A DNA stretch of 64,000 nt from Luidia sarsii (GCA_949987565.1 OX465111.1:11365202-11429201); one strand, 5' to 3'; positions 11,649 through 24,162 are shown, counted from the first letter of the stretch. Numbers and translations are program-made. Notes: generated by a model not told the origin, from the sequence alone.

Positions 11649-11856
11649 ATTGACTCTGCTGTTTGCAAACGTTCACGCATTGCTACGACCATGTAGGGAA
11701 ATCGTGAAAGTCATCGGATTAACGCGGACTGGGCTCCTGCTGACGTTGCCCCAGCCAGCGAGGAAGGACACGAGGGTGACCTCGGCAGGATGTGACGTCA
11801 GATGACGGCAGCATATAATAGACTCTCATGTGTAAAACAGTACGTCCATCTTTTGT
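11649..11856 (+). promoter_or_regulatory. CRE plus TATA-like block, present in B2 and B3 only
   Basis: TGACGTCA at 11793-11800 is followed 13 bp later by TATAATA at 11814-11820, in a GC-richer island. The same pair lies at 16691-16698 and 16712-16718. The block is missing in copy 1, where the flanks join at about 4780. The spacing fits a core promoter or retroelement U3. No coding sequence starts within reach, so function is unproven. Confidence 0.35.
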
Positions 11857-13491
11857 TTCCACAATCACGCAAGGTATAACTTGATAGTCTTTACAGTTGT
11901 AGCCAGACTCGCGGCCGGCTGTATGTTTTCATCACAAACTGCCAAACTATCAAGAATCAAATTAATGGATATTTTCTATTATTTTTTTTACTTATGCGAA
12001 ATGTCTAGTGATTGTAATATGACATGTAAGGGCGGAGCAATGTTTTGATAAAGACAAGAGGTTTCTAGACCTAATTATAACAAGCACAATGTTTATTCTG
12101 AACAACTGTACAAACGGGAAAGACTCTTTGGGTGCTTTACATGCCCCAAGCTTACGAGATGGGATGGTTTTTCTTAGCGGCCCTGCTTTGCATTTCCTAT
12201 TCACTTGTAAATTTAAGCAATACATTCCTGCAAACAACTGTTAAAATTATTGTATTCTTCACTTGATATGTTGGGACATTTTACCGAGACCGAGTAAACA
12301 AGTTTCCACATATTGTGTCATAATAGGCCTAGGTACCCACCGAGGTAAGTAGGTCGGAGTTTATTCTACTCCACCCCAAAACTACAATGGGCATAATGGA
12401 TGCACTTTCTTCGGGTTTTTCCCAGGCACACAATACTGAGCGTTCAATAACTCCAGCACGTACACGGAAACCGCATTATAGTCCCCGGTCACGTGGCCTT
12501 TAAAAAGAGGCGGGTAGAAGCTCGAGCTTGATGCGGAGTTCATTCAATCCGCGTCACATTCCATGCATAAATTGTTATATTTCACTATGATTGACAACAA
12601 TCTCACAGGGTACAGCGAATACAGCGATCCTGTAGGCCACGCACGGCCAAGCAACTGCGCACGTGCGCACAACGTGTCACGATCAGCCACACGCCGTGCG
12701 CGTCCACTGCCCGCCCGCAACCACCGAAAGCAATACTCTCCTTTGAACTTTGGTCTTGAAAAGGCCCAAAATGTACATTTCCTCTCTTGCCAGGGTATCG
12801 AGAGTCAGAATTACTATGAACATATAAACACCGGTTGACCATGGTTAAGGATAAAACTCGGGTTTGGAAAGGAATTGCCTGGTACATATGAAACAAAGCG
12901 GAAAGTGTGTAGTAAAGAACACAACATTTAAAACGTTATGTCAGACAAAATGGCGGCAATTTGTCCGACCTTAAATCGCGCGTTGTGATTGGTCAATTCA
13001 TCAAGGGGCGTGGCTTACTGGATCGGTGCATGTATTACAGTAATAGGTAACTACCAGCCTCACGTATACATATACATCTTATTGATAGTCCCCTAAGTTT
13101 TGAATACATGTAGGCCTACTTTTGTAACGCTGCCAGTGTTGTTTACGTCATACCTCCAGTGCAACTGATCATGGTAATGATATATAATCACAGCTTGAAC
13201 ACCATTAAAACGCTATGTTTACATATCATAGAATAAATGCATGTCAATATACTTTGGCTTCATTAACTGAACATAATTAGTTTCTTATGGAAAACAGTCC
13301 ACTGCATGGCTGCCTACACGGACGTGCAAAGTGGTAACACCCACAAGGTGAGTGCTTCCCAGGGGACAGGGCTTGCACACGCATGAACATTGATATAAAA
13401 AAGTGTCAATTGCACACAGGGTTCAGGGTGACCAAACCTGGATTTAAGTATGAACACAGTTACAAATGAGTTATTTTGCTAACAAACAGGC

Positions 13492-13522
13492 GGCAGGCAG
13501 ACAGACAGACACACAGACAGCC

Positions 13523-13563
<41 letters not shown>

Positions 13564-13566
13564 CCC
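13492..13566 (+). repeat. (GACA)n microsatellite in block B2
   Basis: Longer and less interrupted than the tract in B1. Flanking unique sequence is the same. Confidence 0.95.
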
Positions 13567-15002
13567 AGACGCCAGCAAAAATACAACCACCGTCACGTAT
13601 GCATTTATAGTCCCATTTGGGAAAATAATACTTTCATTAACCAGTGGTTAAACTACCCCAATTTCAACTGATAATCTATACAGTGCAGAAATGTACGTTG
13701 ATACAATCAACAGGGGTGGGTTTTCATCGACTTCTTTCTTATTTTGCAGAGGAGTTGGAACATTTCGTTATGATTTAGTTCATGATTATTTACAGTAGGC
13801 TGAAATGGGATAGCGTGTATTTCCACAGGCTGTGGGCCTATTGTGAGCCTTTCTAGGTTCACTGACCATGACCTGTTGCGCAGATACCACACTGCACACA
13901 AATGGCTACATACCGGCATGTTTCGTTCGCATGTTTGGGGGTTTTATGCCCCCCCTCCAAAAAAAAAAAAAAAAAAAAAAAAAAAATAAGCACCCCTAAA
14001 AAAAACCTGGTCTGGAACCGTGCCTGCCTACATACCGACAGCCATTTCGTCTCGGGTCACAGACCTACACACTTTTGTCAGTACACGGTCGTGACGGCCG
14101 TCATAACGCCTGTTTGTTGGCTCATGCAGTTGAGCGTATCATGACTCCGGGAGGAAAAAATAGATCTACACGACAATATTTGATTTCAGGTTGCTTTTTC
14201 TCACTTTTTAGGAGAACTCAGTTCTAGCGTGAACATGAACCCGGGTAGAATTTTGGCGCTGTCACAATTGCAGGTTAACCCAGTTTGCTGTCACAATACA
14301 TTGCCCATACTTACTCTTAAGAAAAGTAAAACTAATGAAGGAAGCAAAATGGGAAAAGTTATAACAGATTTATTTGACTGTAGCCACATTGAAGTGCCGA
14401 CTTAATGTGTCGCATTCTTGCGCTCTTGTTCACCAAAGTTTTTATTGAAACATCAGTCCCAAGACAAATCTTTGTAATATGGCTACCTCCTTACCAATAG
14501 CCTATAGCACAAATTGTACCATCATAGTTTGATTAACAAAAAATAAAGCTCAAGGATGCAAAGTTATTAAGGTTTTCGACGTGCCTAACACAAACACGGA
14601 CAATATGTACAAGTTACACGTAGCTTGTAATGTATAGGGTATGGTCACTTTTTCAAGACAGTGTGTCCGAGACAAAGACGGGCCTTTGTCTTGGGCCGCC
14701 TTGTTGCCGTAAAAACAGGGGAAAACACAACTCCCGATTTGGCAATGACCCCAACCAGCCCTGTCGCCGATATTTTGGTGTAAATGAAAGCAATCTTCAA
14801 TATCTTCTGTTCACCGCTCGCGCTCCACTGCTCTCCAGCTACTGCACCAAAGTGTGTCCGGGTGTCCAGTGAACCATCGACCCAATCAGTGTGCCTCGCA
14901 CTTTTCCATGTCACTCACTAAAGTTGTACAAGTATCATGCTATACTATGCGAGTAACCGTGACCTAGGACATTATTAGCTAGCACAATCCAAGCGTAACA
15001 AC

Positions 15003-15032
15003 TGGTGGCAGCGATGGGATTCAAACCTACGC
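15003..15032 (+). other. tRNA-Leu-like primer-binding sequence
   Basis: TGGTGGCAGCGATGGGATTC continues into AAACC and is the reverse complement of a tRNA 3' end: CCA, a GCTGCCA acceptor strand and a T-arm GGTTTGAATCCC. The acceptor strand matches known animal tRNA-Leu. It starts 2 bp after ...TAACA, as expected for an LTR end followed by a primer-binding site. No gag or pol follows, so this would be a fragment. A tRNA-derived retroposon end is the alternative. Confidence 0.4.
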
Positions 15033-15380
15033 CATCGATATAGCTTCAGCTACGTATTTGCAGTTCCTCAGTGTCAATATTCAAAATGCTCCCTAGTCCT
15101 CCAATACTTTGGTCAGGTAGTAGGCCTACCCGTGCCGCACAGCGAGCGCGCTTGGTCCGCATTGTCCGACATATGTTTAGATAGCTAGGGAGCAGGTTGA
15201 CGTTGAAGAGCCTGTTGACGTTGAGGAGCTGTACATACGTAGCCTCACGTACCTTATCCCGACTTATCTGGCAACTGCTGCATCTAGCTGAAGCATTAGC
15301 CTGGTCTGCCTATTTACTAACCACCTAAGATTCTAGTCTGCTTTGGAAGATTAGAAACCAAAGGCACTTTAGGAATAATA

Positions 15381-15573
15381 GGTTTGCGGTAGCACCATGC
15401 AAATTTATCCTTTGTAAGTATGTGTAGGGCGACGTTTGGAACAAAATACTCTGTTCGTCTTCAGAAGACTTGACGAACATCGTATACCGTACTATTCGAA
15501 ACGTCTAGTTCCTGTTCTTTTCAGAACCACACATACCCACTAAAGATAATTCTGCATGGTGTGACCGCAAACT
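15381..15573. mobile_element. Foldback element, GGTTTGCGGT family
   Basis: Outer arms begin GGTTTGCGGTAGCACCATGC and end GTGTGACCGCAAAC. Inner arms contain CTCTGTTCGTCTTCAG and its near-complement ending TTCGAAACGTC. The structure folds nearly end to end. The same family occurs at 21203-21338, 22957-23149 and 50312-50406. Confidence 0.75.
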
Positions 15574-15708
15574 TGTAACTCCTGCTATTCTCACCATGAA
15601 AACCCTCAAAACGAGACATCCTTATAACGGGCAAGTGTTACTTGTACATTTGTTGTGTAAGATAAAACTATTTCTCATACTTAAAGAAGATGCAAGGCGG
15701 TTATTGTT

Positions 15709-16289
15709 AATAATGAGGTTGGCTGAAATGTGTTTGACATAAGTTTCAAAGTCAGAAAGGCATTCTTCTCGCAAGGGGGAGGGGTGGTGACACATGCTTT
15801 GCACAGTTCCAGGCATGCCAGGGCTTCTCAAACCTTACTCTTGTAAGGCGAACCCACTTACCACAAACTAAGAAATGTAACTAATGCTCAAATTACACGC
15901 GTTGGAAAAGAAGGTATTGATGTGCCTTTTCACCAGTGAAGTTAGATTAAATCACGGAACTCATTTAAGTAGGAGAGCTTCAAAATTATCCGATGGATTC
16001 AATGGCATTAGCTCACTCATGGGTATAATGTTGCTGATCGAGGTGACAGAAAAGCGAGAATTGGACGCAGTTATGAGCAGTGGCGATGGAAACAATGAGA
16101 GGAAACCTTCTTAGAGACTTTCCCTTCGTGTGACTTTCCAATCGATGACTAGTGTAGCTTAACTTACTAGCATCGTTCACTTAGTTCAATCTGATGGCAT
16201 TGACTAAGCTGATGCCTTTATGACAATTTCTTACGATTAAGGTGGTGATTGCGCTTGTCAATTTCACATTGATTCTGAAGGAGCCTTGC
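15709..16289 (-). repeat. Block A copy 2, truncated
   Basis: Matches 4-580. The copy stops inside mucin intron 1, just before the signal-peptide exon would begin, and is fused to block B at 16289-16292. No exon remains. Confidence 0.9.
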
Positions 16290-16547
16290 AAATGGCGCCC
16301 TCCATGTCCTCCAAACAATAGTAGGCTATATTATGTAATTGTGTCCGCTGTTTTCTCATGACATGGTTGACGGATTGCACCAGAACTTACGCAGGTGTGT
16401 TATATTATACGCTGGGTTAGTCAAGCATGTGGGTGCGAGTCTATGATCTTCGTAAATGGTGTACCCTAACCTTCAACGATTTCGGGTCCAAATTGGCGCC
16501 AATAATAAACGTCTTAATCATGCATCTATATTACTGACTGACCGAAT

Positions 16548-16752
16548 TGACTCTTGCTGTTTGCAAACGTTCACGCATTGCTACGACCATGTAGGGAAAT
16601 CGTGAAAGTCATCGGATTAACGCGGACTGGGCTCCTGCTGACGTTGCCCCAGCCAGCGAGGAAGGACACGAGGGTGACCTCGGCAGGATGTGACGTCAGA
16701 TGACGGCAGCATATAATAGACTCTCATGTGTAAAACAGTACGTCCATCTTTT
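16548..16752 (+). promoter_or_regulatory. CRE plus TATA-like block in B3
   Basis: Second example of the block described at 11649-11856, with TGACGTCA at 16691-16698 and TATAATA at 16712-16718 unchanged. Confidence 0.35.
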
Positions 16753-18385
16753 TTTTCCACAATCACGCAAGGTATAACTTGATAGTCTTTACAGTTGTAG
16801 CCAGACTCGCGGCCGGCTGTATGTTTTCATCACAAACTGCCAAACTATCAAGAATGAAATTAATGGATATTTTCTATTTTTTAGTTATGCGAAATGTCTA
16901 GTGATTGTAACATGACATGTAAGGGCGGAGCAATGTTTTGATAAAGACAAGAGGTTTCTAGACCTAATTATAACAAGCACAATGTTTATTCTGAACAACT
17001 GTCCAAACGGGAAAGACTCTTTGGGTGCTTTACATGCCCCAAGCTTACGAGATGGGACGGTTTTTCTTAGCGGCCCTGCTTTGCATTTCCTATTCACTTG
17101 TAAATTTAAGCAATACATTCCTGCAAACAACTGTTAAAATTATTGTATTCTCCACTTGATGTGTTGGGACATTTTACCGAGACCGAGTAAACAAGTTTCC
17201 ACATATTGTGTCATAATAGGCCTAGGTACCCACCGAGGTAAGCAGGTCGGAGTTTATTCTACTCCACCCAAAAACTACAATGGGCATAATGGATGCACTT
17301 TCTTCGGGTTTTTCCCAGGCACACAATACTGAGCGTTCAATAACTCCAGCACGTATACACGGAAACCGCATTATAGTCCCAAGTCACGTGGCCTTTAAAA
17401 AGAGGCGGGTAGAAGCTCGTGCTTGATGCGGAGTTCATTCAATCCGCGTCACATTCCATGCATAAATTGTTATATTTCACTATGATTGACAACAATCTCA
17501 CAGGGTACAGCGAATACAGCGATCCTGTAGGCCACGCACGGCCAAGCAACTGCGCACGTGCGCACAACGTGTCACGATCACCCACACGCCGTGCGCGTCC
17601 ACTGCCCGCCCGCAACCACCGAAAGCAATACTCTCCTTTGAAATTTGGTCTTGAAAAGGCCAAAATTGTAAAATTCCTCTCTTGCCAGGGTATCGAGAGT
17701 CAGAATCACTATGAAAATATAAACACCGGTTGACCATGGTTAAGGATGAAACTCGGGTTTGGAAAGGAATTGCCTGGTACATATGAAACAAAACGGAAAG
17801 TGTGAAGTAAAGAACACAACATTTAAAACGTTATGTCGGACAAAATGGCGACAATTTGTCCGACCTTCAATCGCGCGCTGTGATTGGTCAATTCATCAAG
17901 GGGCGTGGCTTACTGGATCGGTGCATGTATTACAGTAATAGGTAACTACCAGCCTCACGTATACATAATATACGTCTTATTGATAGTCCCCTAAGTTTTG
18001 AATACATGTAGGCCTACTTTTGTAACGCTGCCAGTGTTGTTTACGTCATACCTCCAGTGCAAATGATCATGGTAATGATATATAATCACAGCTTGAACAC
18101 CATTAAAACGCTATGTTTACATATCATAGAATAAATGCATGTCAATATACTTTGGCTTCATTAACTGAACATAATTAGTTTCTTATGGAAAACAGTCCAC
18201 TGCATGGCTGCCTACACGGACGTGCAAAGTGGTAACACCCACAAGGTGAGTGCTTCCCAGGGGACAGGGCTTGGACACGCATGAACATTGATATAAAAAA
18301 GTGTCAATTGCACACAGGGTTCAGGGTGACCAAACCTGGATTTAAGTATGAACACAGTTACAAATGAGTTCTTTTGCTAACAAAC

Positions 18386-18410
18386 AGGCGGCAGGCAGAC
18401 AGACAGACAC

Positions 18411-18457
<47 letters not shown>

Positions 18458-18475
18458 TCCAGACAGACACCCAGA
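18386..18475 (+). repeat. (GACA)n microsatellite in block B3
   Basis: Third length variant of the tract, with a CATCCAGA interruption. Confidence 0.95.
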
Positions 18476-19281
18476 CGCCAGCAAAAATACAACCACCGTC
18501 ACGTATGCATTTATAGTCCCATTTGGGAAAATAATACTTTCATTAACCAATGGTTAAACTATCCCAATTTCAACTGATAATCTATACAGTGCAGAAATGT
18601 ACGTTGATACAATCAACAGGGGTGGGTTTTCACCGACTTCTTTCTTATTTTGCAGAGGAGTTGGAACATTTCGTTATGATTTAGTTCATGACTATTTAGG
18701 TTGAAATGGAATGGCGTGTATTTCCACAGGCTGTGGGCCTATTGTGAGCCTTTCTAGGTTCACTGACCATGACCTGGTGCGCAGATACCACACTGCACAC
18801 AAATGGCTGCATACCGGCATGTTTCGTTCGCATGTTTGGGGGTTTTATGCACCCCCCAAAAAAAAAAAAAAATAATAATTATAATAATAAGAAGAAGAAG
18901 CACCCCTAAAAAAAAACCTGGTCTGGAACCGTGCCTGCCTACATACCGACAGCCATTTCGTCTCGCGTCACAGACCTACACACTTTTGTCAGTACACGGC
19001 CGTGACGGCCGTCATAACGCCTGTTTGTTGGCTGATGCAGTTGAGCGTATCATGACTCCGGGAGGAAAAAATAGATCTACACGACAATATTTGATTTCAG
19101 GTTGCTTTTTCTCACTCTTTAGGCGAACTCAGTTCTAGCGTGAACATGAACCCGGGGAGAATTTTGGCGCTGTCACAATTGCAGGTTAACCCAGTTTGCT
19201 GTCACAATACATTGCCCATACTTACTCTTAAGAAAAGTAAAACTAATGAAGGAAGCAAAATGGGAAAAGTTATAACAGATT

Positions 19282-19914
19282 CTCTAAACTCCCTTTTTTC
19301 CCCTCCTTTTACGGCCACTTTCAATCGTGGCTGGTGACACAGTTTCACGTCGCAATTTCCATAAGTTTCAACATACACATTGTATACAAATTACAATAGT
19401 AGGCTAATTGTCGGTGAAGCGTGGTGTGTAATCGGCCAGCCTGTCACAAGTCATCATTTTTTTTTATGTTGTTCGTGGTGTTAATTTTGCACACCTAGTC
19501 ATTGTCAGAGTTTATTCTGAAATCCGCTGGGCACTTTTTTGGGGGCCGCTGGCATAACTTCAGTTTAAAGATGGCCACGATGCTTGTTCGTGTGTATTGT
19601 TTTAACAAACGGCCAGGGTTTTAGGTGAAGTAAGATAAACGGGGCTTTGCCATCAACCCGGAAAGACCGCCGGCTAAATATTGGCACAAGGACTGTCAGT
19701 CGAATGCCTGTTCACCGCTGTTTTACTCTGGACAATCACAGAACTAAGGCAACCGTGTTGATACTCATTGTTGCTGCATCTGAATGGAAATAGGGATGTG
19801 ACCCCTGCAGATATTGTAGGTATGGATCTTACTGGCGTATTCACATGTTATATTTTCAGGAAGGGCCAGTACGGAAGGGCTGAACAGCAAAGGGGTAGAG
19901 CCCTGTCTAATTTA
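19282..19914. other. Unassigned spacer with a repeat remnant
   Basis: No exon recognised. 19770-19820 (GCATCTGAATGGAAAT through CCCCTGCAGATA) resembles, inverted, the 3' part of the SINE-like repeats at 42990-43040 and 49990-50030. Confidence 0.5.
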
Positions 19915-20730
19915 GCTTTTCCGCCGCTTCCAGGGAAGCGGAAAAGCTATATCTGTTGTTCAGCTTTTTCTTAGTCTTCTTCTTCTTCTCCCCCAAAGCC
20001 CATAGACAATGCACCGGGGTTTTGTAAGCACGACTTTAGTCATTGAACAGACTTGGATTTTTTTCAAACGTGGCAAATGCATAAAGCCCATGCTGAAATT
20101 GATCCTAAACACCTTGATATCATCATGACGTCATCACGTGTCACGTGACCTTGCTTTAAAGGGGCAAATTTCAAAATCCATTAAAAGCAAAAGTACAAGT
20201 TCGTTTGGTTTCAACTTTGCACTGTATCTAAGTTGGGAAAAGGTGTATCCAAAAATTGCCATAATTGACCGTGACGTCATCTCATGAATATTTATGAGGT
20301 CATGAACTTTTCAGATTTTCACATTGAAATGAGCATATTTGGCCAACGGAGCGAGATTTTTTTCATTTTTTCTTTGATATCTATTGGGGACATGGTTTAG
20401 AAACACCTTCCGGAGCCAAAATGTCGTTACGCAATCATGACGTCATCAAAATGTGTCATTTTAAAACACATATAAGGCATTGGCCGATCATCTCGAAATT
20501 TGGTATGTAGTTAGCTATCGTGCTAGACATTCCAAATCTAAAGTTTGGAACCGAAGGACCATTGTTTATATTTTTTATGAATTTTTGAATACCACTCTCG
20601 AGTCCCATAGGCTTTGTGCACAAAATATGTACATGCGTTTTGGAGTAGGAATGGGGCTATTCTATGACTTGTTAAAAACAGAAGCGGAAAAGCTCTATGC
20701 TCTGTTTCACAACAGACATATATTTCTCGT
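19915..20730 (-). mobile_element. AAG-tailed interspersed element, copy 4, inverted
   Basis: On the - strand it starts with GTCTGTTGTGAAACAGAGC and GCTTTTCCGC near 20725, passes the TTGTGCACAAAGCCTATGGG word, and ends with (AAG)n at 19975-19990. An inverted pair around AGCTTTTCCGC/GCGGAAAAGCT lies at 19915-19950. It is the only copy in this orientation. Confidence 0.65.
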
Positions 20731-21202
20731 TGTCTTTGCTTTGGTGCGGTTTCCTTCGCTTTATTTGTTAATGAATTATACAGCTCACATAAAAATAATG
20801 ATCAAGCACTTGTTTGACTTTCAACGCAGAAAATAATACTGTTTACCTGAATAATTTCTTTGTAAAAACGTTCATTTTTGGCAACTTCGCTTTCCTTCTC
20901 ATTAGGAGCGGAGAGGCGAACGTCAACAAGAACAGCATTCCTTAACACGGGTTCGAAATTTCCCAATTTCATGAGGTTTCTGGTTAAAGTATACCTTTGG
21001 ACGGTCACCCTCACCCGTGATAGGGCTTGTGGTAATACCACAATTCGTATAAGGCATGAATATTACACAATTGTTTTCACACCGGTCCACAGAGTGGTGT
21101 GAAAGCCCTGGTTTCCACCTTTAGAAATTAATTGGTGATGGACAAATTTCAAATCTATAAATCTAAAAATCTGGCTGTATGCTTTGCATGGTGGGTGAAA
21201 CA
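20731..21202. other. Unassigned spacer
   Basis: Nothing recognised on either strand beyond short open frames. Confidence 0.4.
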
Positions 21203-21338
21203 ATATAAGAGGGTTTGCGGTGATACCATGTATAAGGTCTCTTAAAGAAGATGTGTGGTTCTTTTCAGGTTCTTTCCAGAACCACACCTCTTCTTTAACA
21301 GACCTATTATAATGGTGTCACCGCAAACCCTCCTATAT
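21203..21338. mobile_element. Foldback element, GGTTTGCGGT family
   Basis: The arm GGGTTTGCGGTGATACCAT with its continuation TATAAGGTCTCTTAAAGAAG is mirrored at 21285-21337. The whole unit is about 135 bp and nearly palindromic. No coding capacity. Confidence 0.8.
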
Positions 21339-21374
21339 TGGATAAATACACATCTTACCGCCGTTCCTACATAA

Positions 21375-22169
21375 ACATGATTGAGTCGGGAAATTTAACT
21401 GTGAATAAGTGAACGAGTTTCCGCATTATCGCGTCTTATACCAGCCCAGGTTCGCAGGTCGGAGGTTATTCTACTCCACCCATGAACTACAATGAGCACA
21501 AAGGGCGCACTTCCTTCAGGATTTCCCCCCGAGGGTTCGCTAAACCAAAAGACCAACACCGCTTCATTGTCCCTGATCCCCGAATCGGTAACGTGGGCTT
21601 CAACGGTTCTCAATACAGAGTTATTTCGTCTCTGGTCATAGGCTTACACACGTTTGTCAGTACACGGCCGTCATATCGCCTGTTTTTCAGGCAAGGCTCA
21701 TACAGTAGAGCGTATCACGAGAGGAAAGAATAGATCTACACGACAGTATTTGTTTTCAGGTTGCTTTTTCTCGCACTTTAGGAGAACTCAGTTCTAGCAT
21801 GAACATAAACCCGGGTAGAATTTTGGCGCTGCCACAATTGCAGGTTAACCCAGTTTGCTGTCACAATACAATGTCCATACTTACTCTTAAGAAAAATAAA
21901 ACTAATGAAGGAAGCAAAATGGGAACAGATTTATTTGACTGTAGCCACATTGAAGTGCCGACTTAATGTGTCGCATTCTTGCGCTCTTGTTCACCAAAGT
22001 TTTCATTGAAACATCAGTCCCAAGACAAATCTTTGTAATATGGCTACCTCCTTACCAATAGCCTATAGCACAGATTGTAGCCAGCACTCAGCAGGCTACC
22101 ATCAGTTTGATACAAAATCAAGCTCAAGGATGCAAAGTTATTAAGGTTTTCGACGTGCCTAACATAAAC
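21375..22169 (+). repeat. Block B copy 4, partial and partly diverged
   Basis: 21375-21610 is a diverged copy of the 5200-5450 part of block B. From about 21640 the match to the end of block B (6945-7510, 14040-14600) is close. It continues into block C copy 2, so B-C-A occurs twice in the same order. Confidence 0.7.
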
Positions 22170-22578
22170 ACGGACAATTATGTACAAGTTACACATAGCT
22201 TGTAATGTATAGGGTATGGTCACTTTTTTCAAGACAGTGTGTCCGAGACAAAGACGGGCCTTTGTCTTGGGCCGCCTTGTTGCCGTAAAAACAGGGGAAA
22301 ACACAACTCCCGATTTGGCAATGACCCCAACCAGCCCTGTCGCCGATATTTTGGTGTAAATGAAAGCAATCTTCAATATCTTCTGTTCACCGCTCGCGCT
22401 CCACTGCTCTCCAGCTACTGCATCAAAGTTTGTCCGGGTGTCCAGTGAACCATCGACCCAATCAGTTTGCCTCGCACTTTTCCATGTCACTCACTAAAGT
22501 TGTACAAGTATCATGCTATACTATGCGAGTAACCGTGACCTAGGACATTATTAGCTAGCACAATCCAAGCGTAACAAC

Positions 22579-22608
22579 TGGTGGCAGCGATGGGATTCAA
22601 ACCTACGC
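22579..22608 (+). other. tRNA-Leu-like primer-binding sequence, copy 2
   Basis: Same word and the same preceding ...TAACA-AC as at 15003. Confidence 0.4.
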
Positions 22609-22956
22609 CATCGATATAGCTTCAGCTACGTATTTGCAGTTCCTCAGTGTCAATATTCAAAATGCTCCCTAGTCCTCCAATACTTTGGTCAGGTAGTAGG
22701 CCTACCCGTGCCGCACAGCGAGCGCGCTTGGTCCGCATTGTCCAACATTTTTTTAGGTAGCTAGGGAGCATGTTGACGTTGAAGAGCCTGTTGACGTTGA
22801 GGAGCTGTACATACGTAGCCTCACGTACCTTATCCCGACTTATCTGGCAACTGCTGCATCTAGCTGAAGCATTAGCCTGGTCTGCCTATTTACTAACCAC
22901 CTAAGATTCTAGTCTGCTTTGGAAGATTAGAAACCAAAGGCACTTTAGGAATAATA

Positions 22957-23149
22957 GGTTTGCGGTAGCACCATGCAAATTTATCCTTTGTAAGTATGTG
23001 TAGGGCGACGTTTGGAACAAAATACTCTGTTCGTCTTCAGAAGACTTGACGAACATCGTATACCGTACTATTCGAAACGTCTAGTTCCTGTTCTTTTCAG
23101 AACCACACATACCCACTAAAGATAATTCTGCATGGTGTGACCGCAAACT
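22957..23149. mobile_element. Foldback element, GGTTTGCGGT family
   Basis: Duplicate of 15381-15573 carried within block C. Confidence 0.75.
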
Positions 23150-23890
23150 TGTTACTCCTGCTATTCTCACCATGAAAACCCTCAAAACGAGACATCCTTA
23201 TAACGGTCAAGTGTTACTTGTACATTTGTTGTGTAAGATAAAACTATTTCTCATACTTAAAGAAGATGCAAGGCGGTGATTGTTAATAATGAGGTTGGCT
23301 GAAATGTGTTTGACATAAGTTTCAAAGTCAGAAAGGCATTCGTCTCGCAAGGGGGAGGGGTGGTGACACATGCTTTGCACAGTTCCAGGCATGCCAGGGC
23401 TTCTCAAACCTTACTCTTGTAAGGCGAACCCACTTACCACAAACTAAGAAATGTAACTAATGCTCAAATTACACGCGTTGGAAAAGAAGGTATTGATATG
23501 CCTTTTCATCAGTGAAGTAAGATTAAATCACGGAACTCATTTAAGTAGGAGAGCTTCAGAATTATCCGATGGATTCAATGGCATTAGCTTACTCATGGGT
23601 ATAATGTTGCTGATCGAGGTGACAGAAAAGCGAGAATTGGACGCAGTTATGAGCAGTGGCGATGGAAACAATGAGAGGAAACCTTCTTAGAGACTTTCCC
23701 TTCGTTTGACTTTCCAATCAATGACTAGTGTAGCTTAACTTACTAGCATCGTTCACTTAGTTCAATCTGATGACATTGACTAAGCTGATGCCTTTATGAC
23801 AATTTCTTACGATTAAGGTGGTGATTGCGCTTGTCAATTTCACATTGGACATCCCTTGGACATGTAGCTCACCGTTAGGAAGGAACTTAC

Positions 23891-23966
23891 CCACACATTT
23901 CACCAGTGCTAACATCAGAAGGAAGATGAAGGCCGAGAAGATCTTTGCTTCCTCACGACGCCCCAT
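23891..23966 (-). CDS. Intact signal-peptide exon of a divergent mucin paralogue
   Basis: From the ATG at 23966 the - strand encodes [20 protein letters not shown] followed by LVKCV. The 76-bp exon ends at a GTAAGT donor in phase 1, exactly like 28880-28955. The sequence is a basic n-region, a hydrophobic core and a likely cleavage zone, so the product would enter the secretory pathway. The exon lies head-to-head with the + strand gene, about 4.9 kb away. The only compatible downstream exon seen in the window is 1400-1471 (also phase 1). The rest would lie left of position 1, so completeness cannot be judged. Confidence 0.65.
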
Positions 23967-24162
23967 CTTCCACAGAGGTACTTCGCCTCGATTCTGTTGG
24001 TTTATTTGTCCTTAGAAATATACGAGTCTTCAACTTTGAGGACCAGAATCGTATAGAAAGCCACGGTCTCCCACCGACTCTCAAAGCTCAGCATTCACTG
24101 AAGCTTGCGGTCACTACGTACGAGAGCTATCAGTCGAGTGTGGGAGCACACGGTAGCGCCGC

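Larger units (their letters stand above)
10843..14600 (+). repeat. Block B copy 2
   Basis: The longest B copy. It matches 3980-7520 and 16290-19281 with small differences and includes the 205-bp promoter-like block at 11649-11856. It continues without a break into block C. No supported exon inside. Confidence 0.9.
14600..15708 (+). repeat. Block C copy 1
   Basis: Matches 22170-23283 at near identity and links block B to block A in the same order both times. It holds a primer-binding-site-like word and a foldback element, both listed separately. A - strand frame at 14645-14914 is extended to 148 codons in copy 2 by one extra T, which argues against selection on a protein. Confidence 0.9.
16290..19281 (+). 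repeat. Block B copy 3
   Basis: Corresponds to 4535-7260 and 11395-14360. It lacks the first 550 bp of the block and stops in the AAGTTATAACAGATT word at about 19281. No supported exon. Confidence 0.9.
22170..23283 (+). repeat. Block C copy 2
   Basis: Near-identical to 14600-15708. It carries the tRNA-Leu-like word at 22579-22608 and the foldback at 22957-23149. Confidence 0.9.

Noticed and set aside
22044..22490. 148-codon - strand frame, also present shorter at 14645-14914
   Set aside because: Frame length differs through one base in a T run, there is no recognised domain, and it overlaps the LTR-like segment.
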